From NCBI GenBank assembly GCA_016778985.1, contig JADHOM010000022.1, positions 1-36,259 on the forward strand: a stretch of DNA of 36,259 nt, written 5' to 3'. The DNA comes from Alphaproteobacteria bacterium. Its GTDB lineage: Bacteria > Pseudomonadota > Alphaproteobacteria > Puniceispirillales > UBA1172. The stretch's first letter is position 1. Every line of letters starts with the position of its first letter. The notes below the pieces were generated by a model that was not told the DNA's origin, searched no databases, and was given only the letters and a program-made list of their open reading frames with translations. Below are positions 15,600 through 25,648 of the stretch, one piece after another. The position numbers and the translations under genes are program-made.

Positions 15600-16423
15600 T
15601 GGCTCTTGACCGTATTCAAGCCTGTTTTTCCGCTTGCCAAACCGATAATCGCGCGGCGTTGGGCATTTTTATCTCAGCCGGTGATCCTGACCTGACGACA
15701 TCTACCGAACTGTTGCTTGGGCTGCCCGATGCAAGCGCTGACTTTGTTGAACTTGGCATGCCATTTTCTGATCCGATGGCTGATGGGCCGGTTATTCAAG
15801 CCGCCTCACTGCGCGCGATTAAGGCTGGCATCACGATGGATAAAGTGCTTGATATGGCAAGCCAGTTTCGCGCTAAACATGCGGATGTGCCGCTTATCTT
15901 GATGGGATATTTTAATCCTATCTATATTTATGGGGTTGAACGGTTTCTGAACGCCGCGACGGCGGCTGGTGTTGATGGCTTGATCATGGTTGATTTGCCG
16001 CCAGAAGAAGATAATGAGCTATGTGTTCAAGCCACTGATAAAGGCTTAGCATTTATCCGTCTTGTCACCCCAACAACCGATGCTAAGCGCATCCCTGTGG
16101 TTGTTGAAAAGGCAAGCGGCTTTATCTATTACGTCTCAATCACAGGCATTACAGGGTCTGGCCGAGCCTCAGCAGATAGCATTGCCAGCGCTATGGCACA
16201 TATTCGCAATTTCACCGATTTACCCACGGTTGTAGGATTTGGTATCAAGCATCCTGACCATGTCCGTGCAGCAGGCGCCCATGCAGATGGTGTTGTTGTT
16301 GGCTCTGCGGTGGTATCCGTCATTGCCGATAATCTGTCAGATGATGGTATAGCGGCACCCGACACAGTAGAAAAAGCGTTTGCCGTGATCCGTGAACTTA
16401 ATACAGGAACACCCAGAATATAA
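15599..16423 (+). CDS. trpA: Tryptophan synthase alpha subunit
   Basis: TrpA splits indole-3-glycerol phosphate and passes indole to TrpB through a tunnel. This 274-residue TIM barrel carries both catalytic acids in the block VELGMPFSDPMADGP (Glu51 and Asp62), plus the phosphate-binding GFGIK and the YYVSITGITGS loop. The start overlaps the trpB stop by one base. The gene is followed 28 nt later by accD. Confidence 0.97.
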   Translation: MALDRIQACFSACQTDNRAALGIFISAGDPDLTTSTELLLGLPDASADFVELGMPFSDPMADGPVIQAASLRAIKAGITMDKVLDMASQFRAKHADVPLILMGYFNPIYIYGVERFLNAATAAGVDGLIMVDLPPEEDNELCVQATDKGLAFIRLVTPTTDAKRIPVVVEKASGFIYYVSITGITGSGRASADSIASAMAHIRNFTDLPTVVGFGIKHPDHVRAAGAHADGVVVGSAVVSVIADNLSDDGIAAPDTVEKAFAVIRELNTGTPRI

Positions 16424-16451
16424 GATGATTAACATGAAAGGAGCATAGGCT

Positions 16452-17321
16452 ATGAACTGGTTATCGCGTACTGTTCTTCCAAAAATTAAAGCATTGGTTT
16501 CACCTGAACCAGCTAAGGAAACCCTATGGATAAAATGCGGATCATGTTCGCAGATGATTTTTCATAGAGAGTGTGAAGATAACTGGAATACCTGTAATGC
16601 GTGCGGCTATCATATGCCCTTATCACCAGCAGCACGCGCTCAATTATTATTTGATGCGAATAGTATAGAAAGCATTTCCGTGATAACGGCCGAAAAAGAC
16701 CCTTTGGGATTTCGTGACCGCAAAAAATATTCTGACCGCTTAAAAGAAGCCAGATCAAAAACCGGCGATGATGATGCTATTTCGGTTGCCGCCGGAGAGA
16801 TTAATGGCAACCCTGCGGTTATTGCGACATTCAATTTTTCATTCATGGGCGGCTCAATGGGGCAAACCGTTGGCAATGGCATTGTCAAAGCCGCCCGTCA
16901 GGCTATCCAGAGGCAAGCGGCATTAATCATTGTCCCATCATCAGGCGGGGCGCGCATGCAAGAAGGTATTTTATCACTCATGCAGTTGCCGCGGAGCATT
17001 GTTGCAGTTGAAGAACTGCGGGAAGCTGGCCTGCCCTATATTGTTTTGCTAGCACATCCAACGACTGGCGGCGTTACCGCTTCATTTGCCATGCTGGGTG
17101 ATTTGCAAATTGCTGAACCAGGGGCAATTATTGGTTTTGCTGGTCGCCGTGTCATAGAAGAAACTGTCCGCGAAAAGCTGCCTGAAGATTTCCAATCTGC
17201 TGAATACCTGAAAGAGCATGGCATGGTCGATATGGTGTTGCCGCGGCGTGATCAAAAACGCGTCATTGGGTCAATTCTTGATATGCTGATGTCATCACAA
17301 CCAGCTAAAGCCGCCGAATAA
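16452..17321 (+). CDS. accD: Acetyl-CoA carboxylase carboxyltransferase subunit beta
   Basis: AccD with AccA transfers the carboxyl group from biotin to acetyl-CoA, making malonyl-CoA for fatty acid synthesis. The 289-residue protein has the N-terminal zinc ribbon (Cys29, Cys32, Cys48, Cys51) and a crotonase-like domain with the PSSGGARMQEG oxyanion block, TTGGVTASFAMLGD and GFAGRRVIE. An AAGGAG site precedes the ATG. It lies between trpA and folC, with only 3 nt before folC, the usual order in many proteobacteria. Confidence 0.97.
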   Translation: MNWLSRTVLPKIKALVSPEPAKETLWIKCGSCSQMIFHRECEDNWNTCNACGYHMPLSPAARAQLLFDANSIESISVITAEKDPLGFRDRKKYSDRLKEARSKTGDDDAISVAAGEINGNPAVIATFNFSFMGGSMGQTVGNGIVKAARQAIQRQAALIIVPSSGGARMQEGILSLMQLPRSIVAVEELREAGLPYIVLLAHPTTGGVTASFAMLGDLQIAEPGAIIGFAGRRVIEETVREKLPEDFQSAEYLKEHGMVDMVLPRRDQKRVIGSILDMLMSSQPAKAAE

Positions 17322-17324
17322 TCC

Positions 17325-18638
17325 ATGCCGCCAATATTGCAGAACCAACGCGCCGAGCATGCTCTCAAGCGGCTAGGACAGCTTCACCCGAAGCTGATTG
17401 ATTTAGGTCTTGATCGCACCTATGCCCTGCTTGAAAAATTGGGCTCGCCGCATCTTAATCTAGCACCGGTAATCCATATTGCTGGAACAAATGGCAAGGG
17501 CTCCACCCTCGCCTTTATCCGCGCTATGCTGGAACATAACGGCCAGACAGCGCATGTGTATTCATCGCCGCATCTTGTCCGATTTAATGAACGTATCAGG
17601 CTTGCTGGCAGGCTCATTGATGATGATACCCTGGCTGATTTACTTGAGCATGTTGAGGATAAAAACGGCGGCACAGATATCACTTTTTTTGAGGTGACCA
17701 CGGCCGCTGCTATGTTTGCCTTTGCCAAAACACCTGCCGATTTTACGTTATTGGAAACTGGCTTAGGCGGCCGCATGGACTCAACCAACGTCATTGATCA
17801 GCCCATAGTGACGATCATATCACCGATTGCCAAAGACCATGAACATTTTCTCGGCAATACCATCACCGCCATCGCTGCCGAGAAAGCTGGCATTATGAAG
17901 CCAAATGTGCCTGTTATCTCAGCCTGTCAACATCCTGAAGCGGCGGCAGTATTACACAAGCATGCGAAAACTTTGGGCTGTCCATTTTGGCAAATGGGCG
18001 AAGACATCACCATAAATGAACATCCTGATGGTGGGTTTATTCTGAACTGGCAAGACCACAAGATTGATTGCCCTGCCCCCGGACTAATGGGCGCGCATCA
18101 AAGGGAAAATGCCGCGCTTGCCGCTGTTGCTGCCATGCTGGCTTCACCAAAAATATCAATATCAGCTATTAAAGATGGCATTGCGGCAGCCGATTGGCCG
18201 GCGCGTATCCAAGCCCTCAAGACGGGCCGATTGATCAACCGCTGCCCCAAAGGACAACAGATTTGGCTTGATGGCGCGCATAACCGCCATGGCGCTGAGG
18301 CTTTGGCGCAGTCATTGAAACAGATACATCCTAGCAAATGGGTGATGATTGCTGGCGCCTTAAATACCCGACCAGCGGCTGATTTTCTCAGTGCCTTGAA
18401 ACCGCTTTTGCAGCATCTGATTACCATCACCATTCCTGATCAAGAGGCTAGCCTTGACGCAGATGAGCTTTGCCAAACTGCCATGCAATTGGGGATTGCG
18501 GCAACTGCCACCCCTGATCTGACCACCGCCATTGATCTAGCTGTTAGCCATAGCAACGGGGCATTGCCGATCATCATAGGCGGTTCGCTCTATTTATTGG
18601 GGCATGTTTTGACAGAAAATGAAACGTATCCGCAATAA
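17325..18638 (+). CDS. folC: Bifunctional folylpolyglutamate / dihydrofolate synthase
   Basis: FolC adds glutamate to dihydropteroate or folates. The 437-residue protein shows the N-terminal LDRTYALLEKLG block, the P-loop AGTNGKGST (about 53-61), the SPHLVRFNERI substrate segment, the ETGLGGRMDSTN metal-binding loop and ISPIAKDHEHFLG. The C-terminal Mur-ligase-like domain begins with LDGAHN. It is the last gene of the ihfB operon and ends 9 bp from the end of trxA, which is convergent. No hairpin terminator fits in that space. Confidence 0.95.
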   Translation: MPPILQNQRAEHALKRLGQLHPKLIDLGLDRTYALLEKLGSPHLNLAPVIHIAGTNGKGSTLAFIRAMLEHNGQTAHVYSSPHLVRFNERIRLAGRLIDDDTLADLLEHVEDKNGGTDITFFEVTTAAAMFAFAKTPADFTLLETGLGGRMDSTNVIDQPIVTIISPIAKDHEHFLGNTITAIAAEKAGIMKPNVPVISACQHPEAAAVLHKHAKTLGCPFWQMGEDITINEHPDGGFILNWQDHKIDCPAPGLMGAHQRENAALAAVAAMLASPKISISAIKDGIAAADWPARIQALKTGRLINRCPKGQQIWLDGAHNRHGAEALAQSLKQIHPSKWVMIAGALNTRPAADFLSALKPLLQHLITITIPDQEASLDADELCQTAMQLGIAATATPDLTTAIDLAVSHSNGALPIIIGGSLYLLGHVLTENETYPQ

Positions 18639-18647
18639 GCTTGCTGA

Positions 18648-18968
18648 TTAGATATTTTCTTCAATCCATTCAGCAAGTTTTGCTTTTGGCGCGGCGCCTA
18701 TTTTTTCAGCTTTTACCTTACCGCCCTCAAAAATTAGCAAGGTTGGAATACCCCGCACCCCATATTGTTGAGGGGTTTGTGGGTTTTCATCAATATTAAC
18801 CTTTACGATCTTAATCTGATCACCTAATTCATCTGACATTTCTTCCAAAGCAGGGCCAATAGCCTTACAAGGACCGCACCACTCAGCCCAGAAATCAACC
18901 AATACTGGTGTTTCTGAATCTAAAACGTCTTTAGAAAAATCACTGTCGGTTGTTTTAATAGTAGCCAT
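18648..18968 (-). CDS. trxA: Thioredoxin 1
   Basis: This 106-residue cytoplasmic thioredoxin has the active site WCGPCK (Cys31 and Cys34), the FWAEW start of that helix and the cis-proline loop RGIPTLLIF. Length and domain are standard. AGGA 7 nt before the ATG supports the start. It is downstream of addA by 56 nt and probably shares its transcript, an order (addB-addA-trxA) often conserved in alphaproteobacteria. Confidence 0.97.
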   Translation of the reverse strand: MATIKTTDSDFSKDVLDSETPVLVDFWAEWCGPCKAIGPALEEMSDELGDQIKIVKVNIDENPQTPQQYGVRGIPTLLIFEGGKVKAEKIGAAPKAKLAEWIEENI

Positions 18969-19024
18969 AATTATATCCTGAAAAGATCGTTACTTACTTA
19001 ATGTAATTACCGTTGGCGATAACG

Positions 19025-22000
19025 TCAAGAAGCCGTCTCAGGAATGTGAGAAAATGTTTTGACAGCATCCTCTAACATATCCTTATTGAGCCAGAATACG
19101 CGCGGGGCTTCGGTATAGATCAGCCCAGCCTTGATCTGTTTTTTGGGGTAAATTTTTCCTAAAAGATGGGCGTATAATCCCATTTGGCTGATATAGGATG
19201 GTGACACCGCACTCAATGTGTTGGGGCATTGTCCGGTCTTGAAATCAACAAATATCACCACTTCATCGGTTATAACCAACCGATCAATGACCCCACTAAC
19301 CGCCGTATTGCCAACCAATCCGTTGACAGGAGTCTCAGCGAAGGCTTGGCTTGAAAACAGCGCCGCCAGTTCGGGCATATTCATAATAGCTGTCGCTTCG
19401 TCCAGCCATTTGCGCTTAAGCTTTTCATCATCAGCGGCAGCACCTTGCGCATGGGCGTTAATTATCCGCGCCGCCGCCACATCACGCAAATTGTTATCAA
19501 GCATCGGCAGAGTTTCCAGTAATCGATGAATAATCTGGCCACGCAGAATAGCATCTTTCCTTGCCGTACCCGTAATTGACCCAACCGTTTGCGGCAGGGA
19601 AAGCCGTGATGGCGTTATCGGTCGCGGCGGCAAAGGTTCATCTGATGGTGGCTGATTAACCCATAACGGGATATCAGACGAGATTTCTGATGGCATATCG
19701 GGCGAAAATCGCTGACTATCATCTGAGTATGTATTCAGATCAGGGATAGCTGGATATGCCCCATAAAACCAGCCATTTTCAGTCTGCTCTGCCCCGCATT
19801 TAGCCATAGCGGCGGCAATGCGCTGATACCAGCTATCGTCTTCAAATCGGCTTTGGCGTTTCTCAAATGCACCAATATAAAGCCCATCTTCAGCGCGTGT
19901 CATGGCCACATAAAGCAAACGGTGGCCTTCTTCTTCGATAGCCTGCTTAGCCATATCAGACGCATCCATAACAGCATCTGCCTTAACCGGCACAAATCGA
20001 GTCGCCGCAGAAAAAAGAGGTAGGCTGTCCTCTAACCCATCCACTTTAACAGGTCTTAACGTGTTATTAATTGCTGTCATCCGAAAGGTATCAGGGATCA
20101 TGACAATTGGCGCTTCCAGCCCCTTGGCGCCATGCACCGTCATAATGCGAACAGCCTTGATATCACCATCCTCATCACGTTTAATATCCGTATCATCAGC
20201 TTGCATGGTTTGCAGAAACCCCAGCATTGATCCGGTATGTTCGTTCTCATATCGCTGAGCATGTTCCAGAAACTCACCCAGAATATCCAGCACTGGCAGA
20301 CCTTGGCGTTGAATAAAAGCGGCGCGTGTATCCATATCAAGCACCTTATTATAAAACTCATGAACGCCAGATTGTTCGGCAATGCCCATCAATTCCAACA
20401 GCCGATCATAGGCTTGCGCCACCGCCTCATCGGCATCTGGATTTTTGGCCAGCCGTGCAAATAGCGTTTCCTTAGCGCCTCTGTTGCGCGCCAGATGATA
20501 GAGCTGATCCTCGGTCAACCCAAATAATGGTGATTTAAGCACCGCCGCTAATGTCAGATTATCTTCGGGAAGCAACATAACCTCACCCAAAGCGACCAGA
20601 TCAAGACTGGCGATATCATCCATCAGTTTAATGCGGTCAGCCCCGGTTAGCGGTATCCCTTCGGCCTGTAACTCTCTATGCAGAGCATTATAAAAACTGT
20701 CCCTTTTCCGCAGCAAAATGAGAATATCGCCAGCACGGGCCAGCCGCTCAACCGAGGGCAGATAAATGCTTCCAATCATCTTTTTTATTGTGCTGGCGAT
20801 ATGTTTGGCATGGCTGATAATCACGTCATTTGTATCTGTATCTTGATCAGATGGCTTGCTCGGCATATCCAAATGCACCCACCCATCAACGCCCTTTCGA
20901 TGACATTGATGCGGCGATGGCCTGCCAATTCCAGATAAATGCGGTGCGTTTTCTGCGGCACCAATTACCTCATCAACAAGGCTGAGAATAGGTGCCGCCG
21001 TACGGAATGAGGTGTTGAGTTCTACTTGCTTAAATGGCCGTCCATATTGCGCGGATGCTTGAGCGACATAATCGCCTTGTTCAGAAAACTGATTGGGATC
21101 AGCCCCCTGAAAACTATAAATAGATTGTTTATAATCCCCCACCGAAAATACCGTTCTGTTAGGCTTTTGATTATCTTTCATATCTGTTTGATCATTGAGC
21201 TGATCGTCAAATAGCTGATCAAAAATACGCCATTGTTCAGGGCTGGTATCTTGCGCTTCATCAATCATCAGATAACGAATACCTTGATCCAATTTATAGC
21301 GTACCCAAGCAACACCGGAATCCTTCAGCAGGCGAGCTGTCATGCGGATAAGATCATCGTAATCCATCATGCCACGTTGCCATTTCAGCGACTGATAATG
21401 ATCAAACTCAGTGCGGGCAAGTTGAATTAAATCAAAACTATTCTGTGCCGTGTCCAGTGCATGAATAGCTTTCAGCTGACTCCTCAGCATATTGCCATGG
21501 AATGCCATTTCCTTTTTAAAGTCAGGATAATTTTCATCAACAGCTTTAGTCAGCAGTCGTGACAGCACCTTACCTTCGGACTCGGTCAGGAAAATTTTTA
21601 AATAGTCCAGCATCTGATCATGCCGCTTGTCATGATCAGCATTGAGCCATGACTCTAATGCCTTCGCCTTCGCCTTTTCGGTCACTGTCCCATATTCAGA
21701 CATAGCCTCAACAATGCGCCACAACAATTCCTCAGCCTTAGCATCAGGATGTGCAAGGGCGTTAATCAGTTGATGAACCCGCCCAGGATCATCGACAGCA
21801 TCCTCACATCCCATATACTCAAACACCAATCGCTTGACCTCTGATGGGGATTTGCTTGCCTGTTCGAGCAGAGCAGGATAACTGCCCATCTCCCTTATCA
21901 GTTCCATAATCTGATCAACATCACGAACCAAGGCTAGGCGTTCAAGCGCATCATTGATCGTATCCCCAGAGAGACTTAACGTCCGCGCTAGGGCTGTTTG

Positions 22001-22495
22001 TTTGATTTGCCGTGATTGCGTCTCTTCCATAACGCGAAAATACGGATTAATTCCTGCCTCACGCGGGAACCGGCGCAACACCGACTGGCAAAATGCATGA
22101 ATGGTCTCAATCCGTAAAAACGCAGTTGCATCAAGCAACCTAGCAAACAGGTTGCGGGCGCGTTCGAGCTGATCTTCTGATGGGCTGGCGATACCAATAT
22201 CCTTACATGCTTTGATCAGGTTTGCTTTTTCCAGATATGGCCATGTCATGATCGTGTCATATATTCGGTTGCGCATCTCAGTTGCCGCATTTCTGGTATA
22301 GGTGAGTGCCAAAATCTCAGACGGCTCGGCGCCATCTATCAAAAGCCTAAGCACCCGATAGGTCAGAACACGGGTTTTGCCTGTCCCTGCATGTGCAGAT
22401 ACCCATACCGATTGATGCGGTGAGGCGGCGCGGAATTGGGCGGCGGTAGCCGGATCAATAGCATTTGGATCAGTAGGATGTGTCAGATCAGTCAT
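19025..22495 (-). CDS. addA: Double-strand break repair helicase-nuclease AddA
   Basis: AddA is the UvrD-type helicase and nuclease subunit of AddAB, which trims double-strand ends and prepares them for RecA. The 1156-residue protein shows Walker A AHAGTGKT (about 34-41), IDEAQDTSPEQW (Walker B), GDYKQSIYSFQGADP, LNTSFRT, MTVHGAKGLE and LYVAMTRAEDGLYI. A C-terminal RecB-type nuclease domain carries GQIIHRLLE and the GVIDRLV...VDFKTG active-site block. An upstream in-frame start would add 35 residues that only overlap addB. The ATG at 22495 follows GAGGAAG and overlaps addB by 8 nt, so I use that. Both helicase and nuclease motifs are intact. Confidence 0.95.
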   Translation of the reverse strand: MTDLTHPTDPNAIDPATAAQFRAASPHQSVWVSAHAGTGKTRVLTYRVLRLLIDGAEPSEILALTYTRNAATEMRNRIYDTIMTWPYLEKANLIKACKDIGIASPSEDQLERARNLFARLLDATAFLRIETIHAFCQSVLRRFPREAGINPYFRVMEETQSRQIKQTALARTLSLSGDTINDALERLALVRDVDQIMELIREMGSYPALLEQASKSPSEVKRLVFEYMGCEDAVDDPGRVHQLINALAHPDAKAEELLWRIVEAMSEYGTVTEKAKAKALESWLNADHDKRHDQMLDYLKIFLTESEGKVLSRLLTKAVDENYPDFKKEMAFHGNMLRSQLKAIHALDTAQNSFDLIQLARTEFDHYQSLKWQRGMMDYDDLIRMTARLLKDSGVAWVRYKLDQGIRYLMIDEAQDTSPEQWRIFDQLFDDQLNDQTDMKDNQKPNRTVFSVGDYKQSIYSFQGADPNQFSEQGDYVAQASAQYGRPFKQVELNTSFRTAAPILSLVDEVIGAAENAPHLSGIGRPSPHQCHRKGVDGWVHLDMPSKPSDQDTDTNDVIISHAKHIASTIKKMIGSIYLPSVERLARAGDILILLRKRDSFYNALHRELQAEGIPLTGADRIKLMDDIASLDLVALGEVMLLPEDNLTLAAVLKSPLFGLTEDQLYHLARNRGAKETLFARLAKNPDADEAVAQAYDRLLELMGIAEQSGVHEFYNKVLDMDTRAAFIQRQGLPVLDILGEFLEHAQRYENEHTGSMLGFLQTMQADDTDIKRDEDGDIKAVRIMTVHGAKGLEAPIVMIPDTFRMTAINNTLRPVKVDGLEDSLPLFSAATRFVPVKADAVMDASDMAKQAIEEEGHRLLYVAMTRAEDGLYIGAFEKRQSRFEDDSWYQRIAAAMAKCGAEQTENGWFYGAYPAIPDLNTYSDDSQRFSPDMPSEISSDIPLWVNQPPSDEPLPPRPITPSRLSLPQTVGSITGTARKDAILRGQIIHRLLETLPMLDNNLRDVAAARIINAHAQGAAADDEKLKRKWLDEATAIMNMPELAALFSSQAFAETPVNGLVGNTAVSGVIDRLVITDEVVIFVDFKTGQCPNTLSAVSPSYISQMGLYAHLLGKIYPKKQIKAGLIYTEAPRVFWLNKDMLEDAVKTFSHIPETAS

Positions 22496-25400
22496 CGGTT
22501 TGCTCTTCCTCAGCGCTCGATATTGACCATTCTTTGACGCGTGCCAGATGCCGATAATCACTATATTGAAGCGACGGATGCGCCTCGACTTCTGATGCAA
22601 AACCCCAATCAGGATCCATCACATTGCTCAACTGGCGTTCAATATGGGGAATGATATCTTCGATTGTCATATTTTTGCTTGGTCGTGGGCATTTTTTAAC
22701 TGGCTCACTGGCCGTTCCTGCGAGTTTCCAATAGGCTAAATGAATTGCCTTTGGGGTGATATCAACATGTTCAAACCCCTGCTTCTGGGCGATCATTGCC
22801 TCAATAATAAGCTGGCAGTTTATGCCTAGATCAAACCTTTTTTGGCTTGGAATAGAGCCCGTTTTATAATCAATGATCAGCATTCTGCCATCTGCCATTA
22901 GATCAATCCTATCAGCCTCAGCGGTCAGGGTGATATCATGGTCAGCAATATCAAAACTCGCCTTGCCTTTCGTTTCAGCATAGGTTTTCAACATCATTTT
23001 ACGATGATCATTTTCATGATCAATAAACCACTCAGCGATCCGATAAAAACGTAACTTCCAGAACATTTTTATCCACGGTGTTCGGTTAAGGGCAGCAAGC
23101 TGGGCATCACCGTTCGCCTGAAGCTGTGCCAAGGCATCATCAGAAAGCACGCCTTCAGGTACGGTTTGCATAAACTGATCAATAGCGCGGTGAAACAATG
23201 TGCCCTTCATGGCTGGATCAGGCGTATCCATAATCGGATAAAGCGCTTTCAGCCCTAGCACCCGCCTCGCATAAATCGCATAAGGATCACGCATTAGAGT
23301 TTCCACCTGTGTCGCCGAAAATTGCGTCATATGCTGTTGCCGTTCATCGAAGCTAATCTTGGGGGCAGGCCGCACAGCAGGGGTAATGCGTTGAGGCGCG
23401 ATTTGGGTATGTCTTTTTGTGTCCAGCCCGGCATAGTAATCATTCTGAGGGAGAGGTATCTCACATGCTTTCAAGACAGTTTGCAATCGCCGCCACCAGC
23501 GTGACGGCTCTGTCGGCGCACCCGCATCAAGCATTGAGCGTGTCATTAAAACGTGCGGTGCCGCCATCGTCATCATCACATCATGCGCCGCCATGCCAGT
23601 TCGCCAAAACATCGTTGGCAAGCCAATTAAGGCGCGCATATGCTGGCTCATCCAAGGATCGGCTTGTGGCTGTGGCGGGATACATCCCTCATTCATGCCG
23701 CCAAGTATCATCAGATCACTGGCCTGCATCCTTGCCTCAACCAGCCCCATAATAGCCAGCCGTGGATGCAGACTTTCTTCAGGATATATTGTCTGACTGA
23801 CCATCAGCTCATGCAATAGGACCGCATAATTTTCGCGCTCGACAATAATATGATCTGCATAATTGCTAATCCCATGAAACAGATTGGCTAGCCTGTGGCC
23901 ATCTCTTGCTTGCCAGACCTGATACGGCGTCACCCCATCATGTGATAAGGCCTCCGCCGCTTGTGCATGGGCATCGGCAATAAGCGGCAAGCGCAAATTA
24001 TCATTTTCAAAATCCAGCAAAGCCTGACAAGGTGCCATCAGATGTTTGGACACAAACTGCCCCAGAGATGGATCAACAGCCGCTGCCAATTTCTGTAAAT
24101 GGGTAAGCCCACCACCTTGATAGCCATTTTCCTGACGTCGTATAACCTGCAGCTCAATTTTCCGCATCATCTGCCGGAATTGTGCTTTATCTATCCCCCC
24201 GCAACATAAAGGATGCTGCGATAAGGCAAGCAGGTTAAGGGGTGAGAAATGATCTGCCCATGCCTCTGCCAAGAGACGTAAGAATCCTGCCGCGCGCGTA
24301 TCGGAAAGCCGTATCCCTGCGCTTGACGGCACAGTGATCCCCCAGCGTGATAATTCAGCAGAGACAAGATCAGCTAATTGCTGATCTGCCGTAATCAATG
24401 TCGCGGTCTTGGCTGGTTCCTCCAGCACCTCACGCATGGCAAGGGCAATGGCTCGCGCCTCATGGCGGCGGTCGCGGCAGACCATCATCTGCATGCCCTC
24501 AACCGCCGAAGCAGGCACAGGAGTTTCGCGCAGGTCATACCAATGTCGCGTATGGTTGGTTAGCCGCATCACTTCACGGATAAGCCGGACGCGGCCTTTG
24601 CGATCAGCCGCAGCAATAGTCGGTGCTTTCGGCCAAGGCGCAACCGCCTCACGCGGCACCTCCAAAATATTGAGCAATCTAGCCATTTGAAATTGCGGAT
24701 GCGCTGATATCGTCTGATCAGATAGATGCGTTAAATCATGCCATTCGTCGCTATCCATCAGCGGATCAAAACCGGGCAAGACCAGATACCCATTGGGTAG
24801 ACCAAGTACCGCTTTCATCAATTCCTGCGTTGCCGGAACCGAACCTGTCGAGCCAGCAACAATGATCAGGTCATTCGTGGATTGCTTCGTCCAGGCTTTG
24901 GCACGCGCCCGGATCGCCGCATCACGCCATATCGCAGCGTCAGATTTTTGCTTTTCCGCCAGAACATCTGGCCATTTTTCTGTCAGAATAGTCAGGAAGC
25001 TAACAATCTGTTTCCAGTGGCTAGCCAGCTCATCAGGGACTAAATCATGCAAAGCATCAAACGATAGCCCATTGGTTTGCATCTGATCCAGAAACTCTCC
25101 CAATGCGCGCGCCAAGCCAAAGGCTTCGGCTTGCGTAATGCTGTCGCCATCATCATTCTGATGAAACAAATTGACCAAATGCGCTAATTGGAATTGCCGT
25201 TCAAGCGGATCAATGACTGGCGGCAAATGACCGCTATCCCAACCAGCCAACACCAAATCACTGGCGTCTTCTTCGATATCACCAATAGGTGTTAGGCGCG
25301 GCAGTAGCTGCGGCTGGCCTTGTGAGTGGCGCAGAAAAGCCAGTCTTACCGCTTGCGTCAGACGGCGGTTAGGCAAAAGTATAGTTGCCGATGCCATCAC

Positions 25401-25532
25401 CGCCGGATCATCAACAAGCGTCATGAAACCAGCAACAAGATCATCTGCAAATCGGGCACCGGCAGGGATATAGCATACATCTGCCAAATCACTTTTGCCA
25501 ATATCACCTTCGACTTGATCGCTTTTGGTCAT
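22488..25532 (-). CDS. addB: Double-strand break repair protein AddB
   Basis: AddB is the partner of AddA. This 1014-residue protein matches the alphaproteobacterial AddB type. The N-terminal half is a helicase-like domain without a convincing Walker A (ILLPNRRLTQAVR marks its start). The C-terminus is a RecB-family nuclease, with ATQVETLMRDPYAIYAR, FHRAID and the active site ADRIDLM...IIDYKTGS. The cysteines that hold the iron-sulfur cluster in the Bacillus enzyme are not seen, which is normal for this group. No good Shine-Dalgarno precedes the ATG; a TATAAT hexamer lies only 5 bp before it. The genes often found between tsaE and addB elsewhere (amgK-murU) are absent. Confidence 0.93.
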   Translation of the reverse strand: MTKSDQVEGDIGKSDLADVCYIPAGARFADDLVAGFMTLVDDPAVMASATILLPNRRLTQAVRLAFLRHSQGQPQLLPRLTPIGDIEEDASDLVLAGWDSGHLPPVIDPLERQFQLAHLVNLFHQNDDGDSITQAEAFGLARALGEFLDQMQTNGLSFDALHDLVPDELASHWKQIVSFLTILTEKWPDVLAEKQKSDAAIWRDAAIRARAKAWTKQSTNDLIIVAGSTGSVPATQELMKAVLGLPNGYLVLPGFDPLMDSDEWHDLTHLSDQTISAHPQFQMARLLNILEVPREAVAPWPKAPTIAAADRKGRVRLIREVMRLTNHTRHWYDLRETPVPASAVEGMQMMVCRDRRHEARAIALAMREVLEEPAKTATLITADQQLADLVSAELSRWGITVPSSAGIRLSDTRAAGFLRLLAEAWADHFSPLNLLALSQHPLCCGGIDKAQFRQMMRKIELQVIRRQENGYQGGGLTHLQKLAAAVDPSLGQFVSKHLMAPCQALLDFENDNLRLPLIADAHAQAAEALSHDGVTPYQVWQARDGHRLANLFHGISNYADHIIVERENYAVLLHELMVSQTIYPEESLHPRLAIMGLVEARMQASDLMILGGMNEGCIPPQPQADPWMSQHMRALIGLPTMFWRTGMAAHDVMMTMAAPHVLMTRSMLDAGAPTEPSRWWRRLQTVLKACEIPLPQNDYYAGLDTKRHTQIAPQRITPAVRPAPKISFDERQQHMTQFSATQVETLMRDPYAIYARRVLGLKALYPIMDTPDPAMKGTLFHRAIDQFMQTVPEGVLSDDALAQLQANGDAQLAALNRTPWIKMFWKLRFYRIAEWFIDHENDHRKMMLKTYAETKGKASFDIADHDITLTAEADRIDLMADGRMLIIDYKTGSIPSQKRFDLGINCQLIIEAMIAQKQGFEHVDITPKAIHLAYWKLAGTASEPVKKCPRPSKNMTIEDIIPHIERQLSNVMDPDWGFASEVEAHPSLQYSDYRHLARVKEWSISSAEEEQTDD

Positions 25533-25537
25533 GCCGA

Positions 25538-25543
25538 ATTATA
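25538..25543 (-). promoter_or_regulatory. Perfect -10 hexamer next to the addB start
   Basis: TATAAT is read on the minus strand and ends 5 nt before the addB ATG (25532). A promoter using it would start transcription at or beside the A of the start codon. The -35 region is weak, so this may be chance. Confidence 0.25.
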
Positions 25544-25648
25544 CCCTAACCCTATCCTAAAGCCTAGTTATACTTATTGGCTATCTATCTGTTTTTGCAT
25601 TAAATATATGCAGAATATGTAATATATTTGCATTCATAAATCATAAGA

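Noticed and set aside
22496-22600. Longer AddA N-terminus
   Set aside because: The extra 35 residues only overlap addB, are unlike AddA and lack a ribosome site. GAGGAAG supports the internal ATG.
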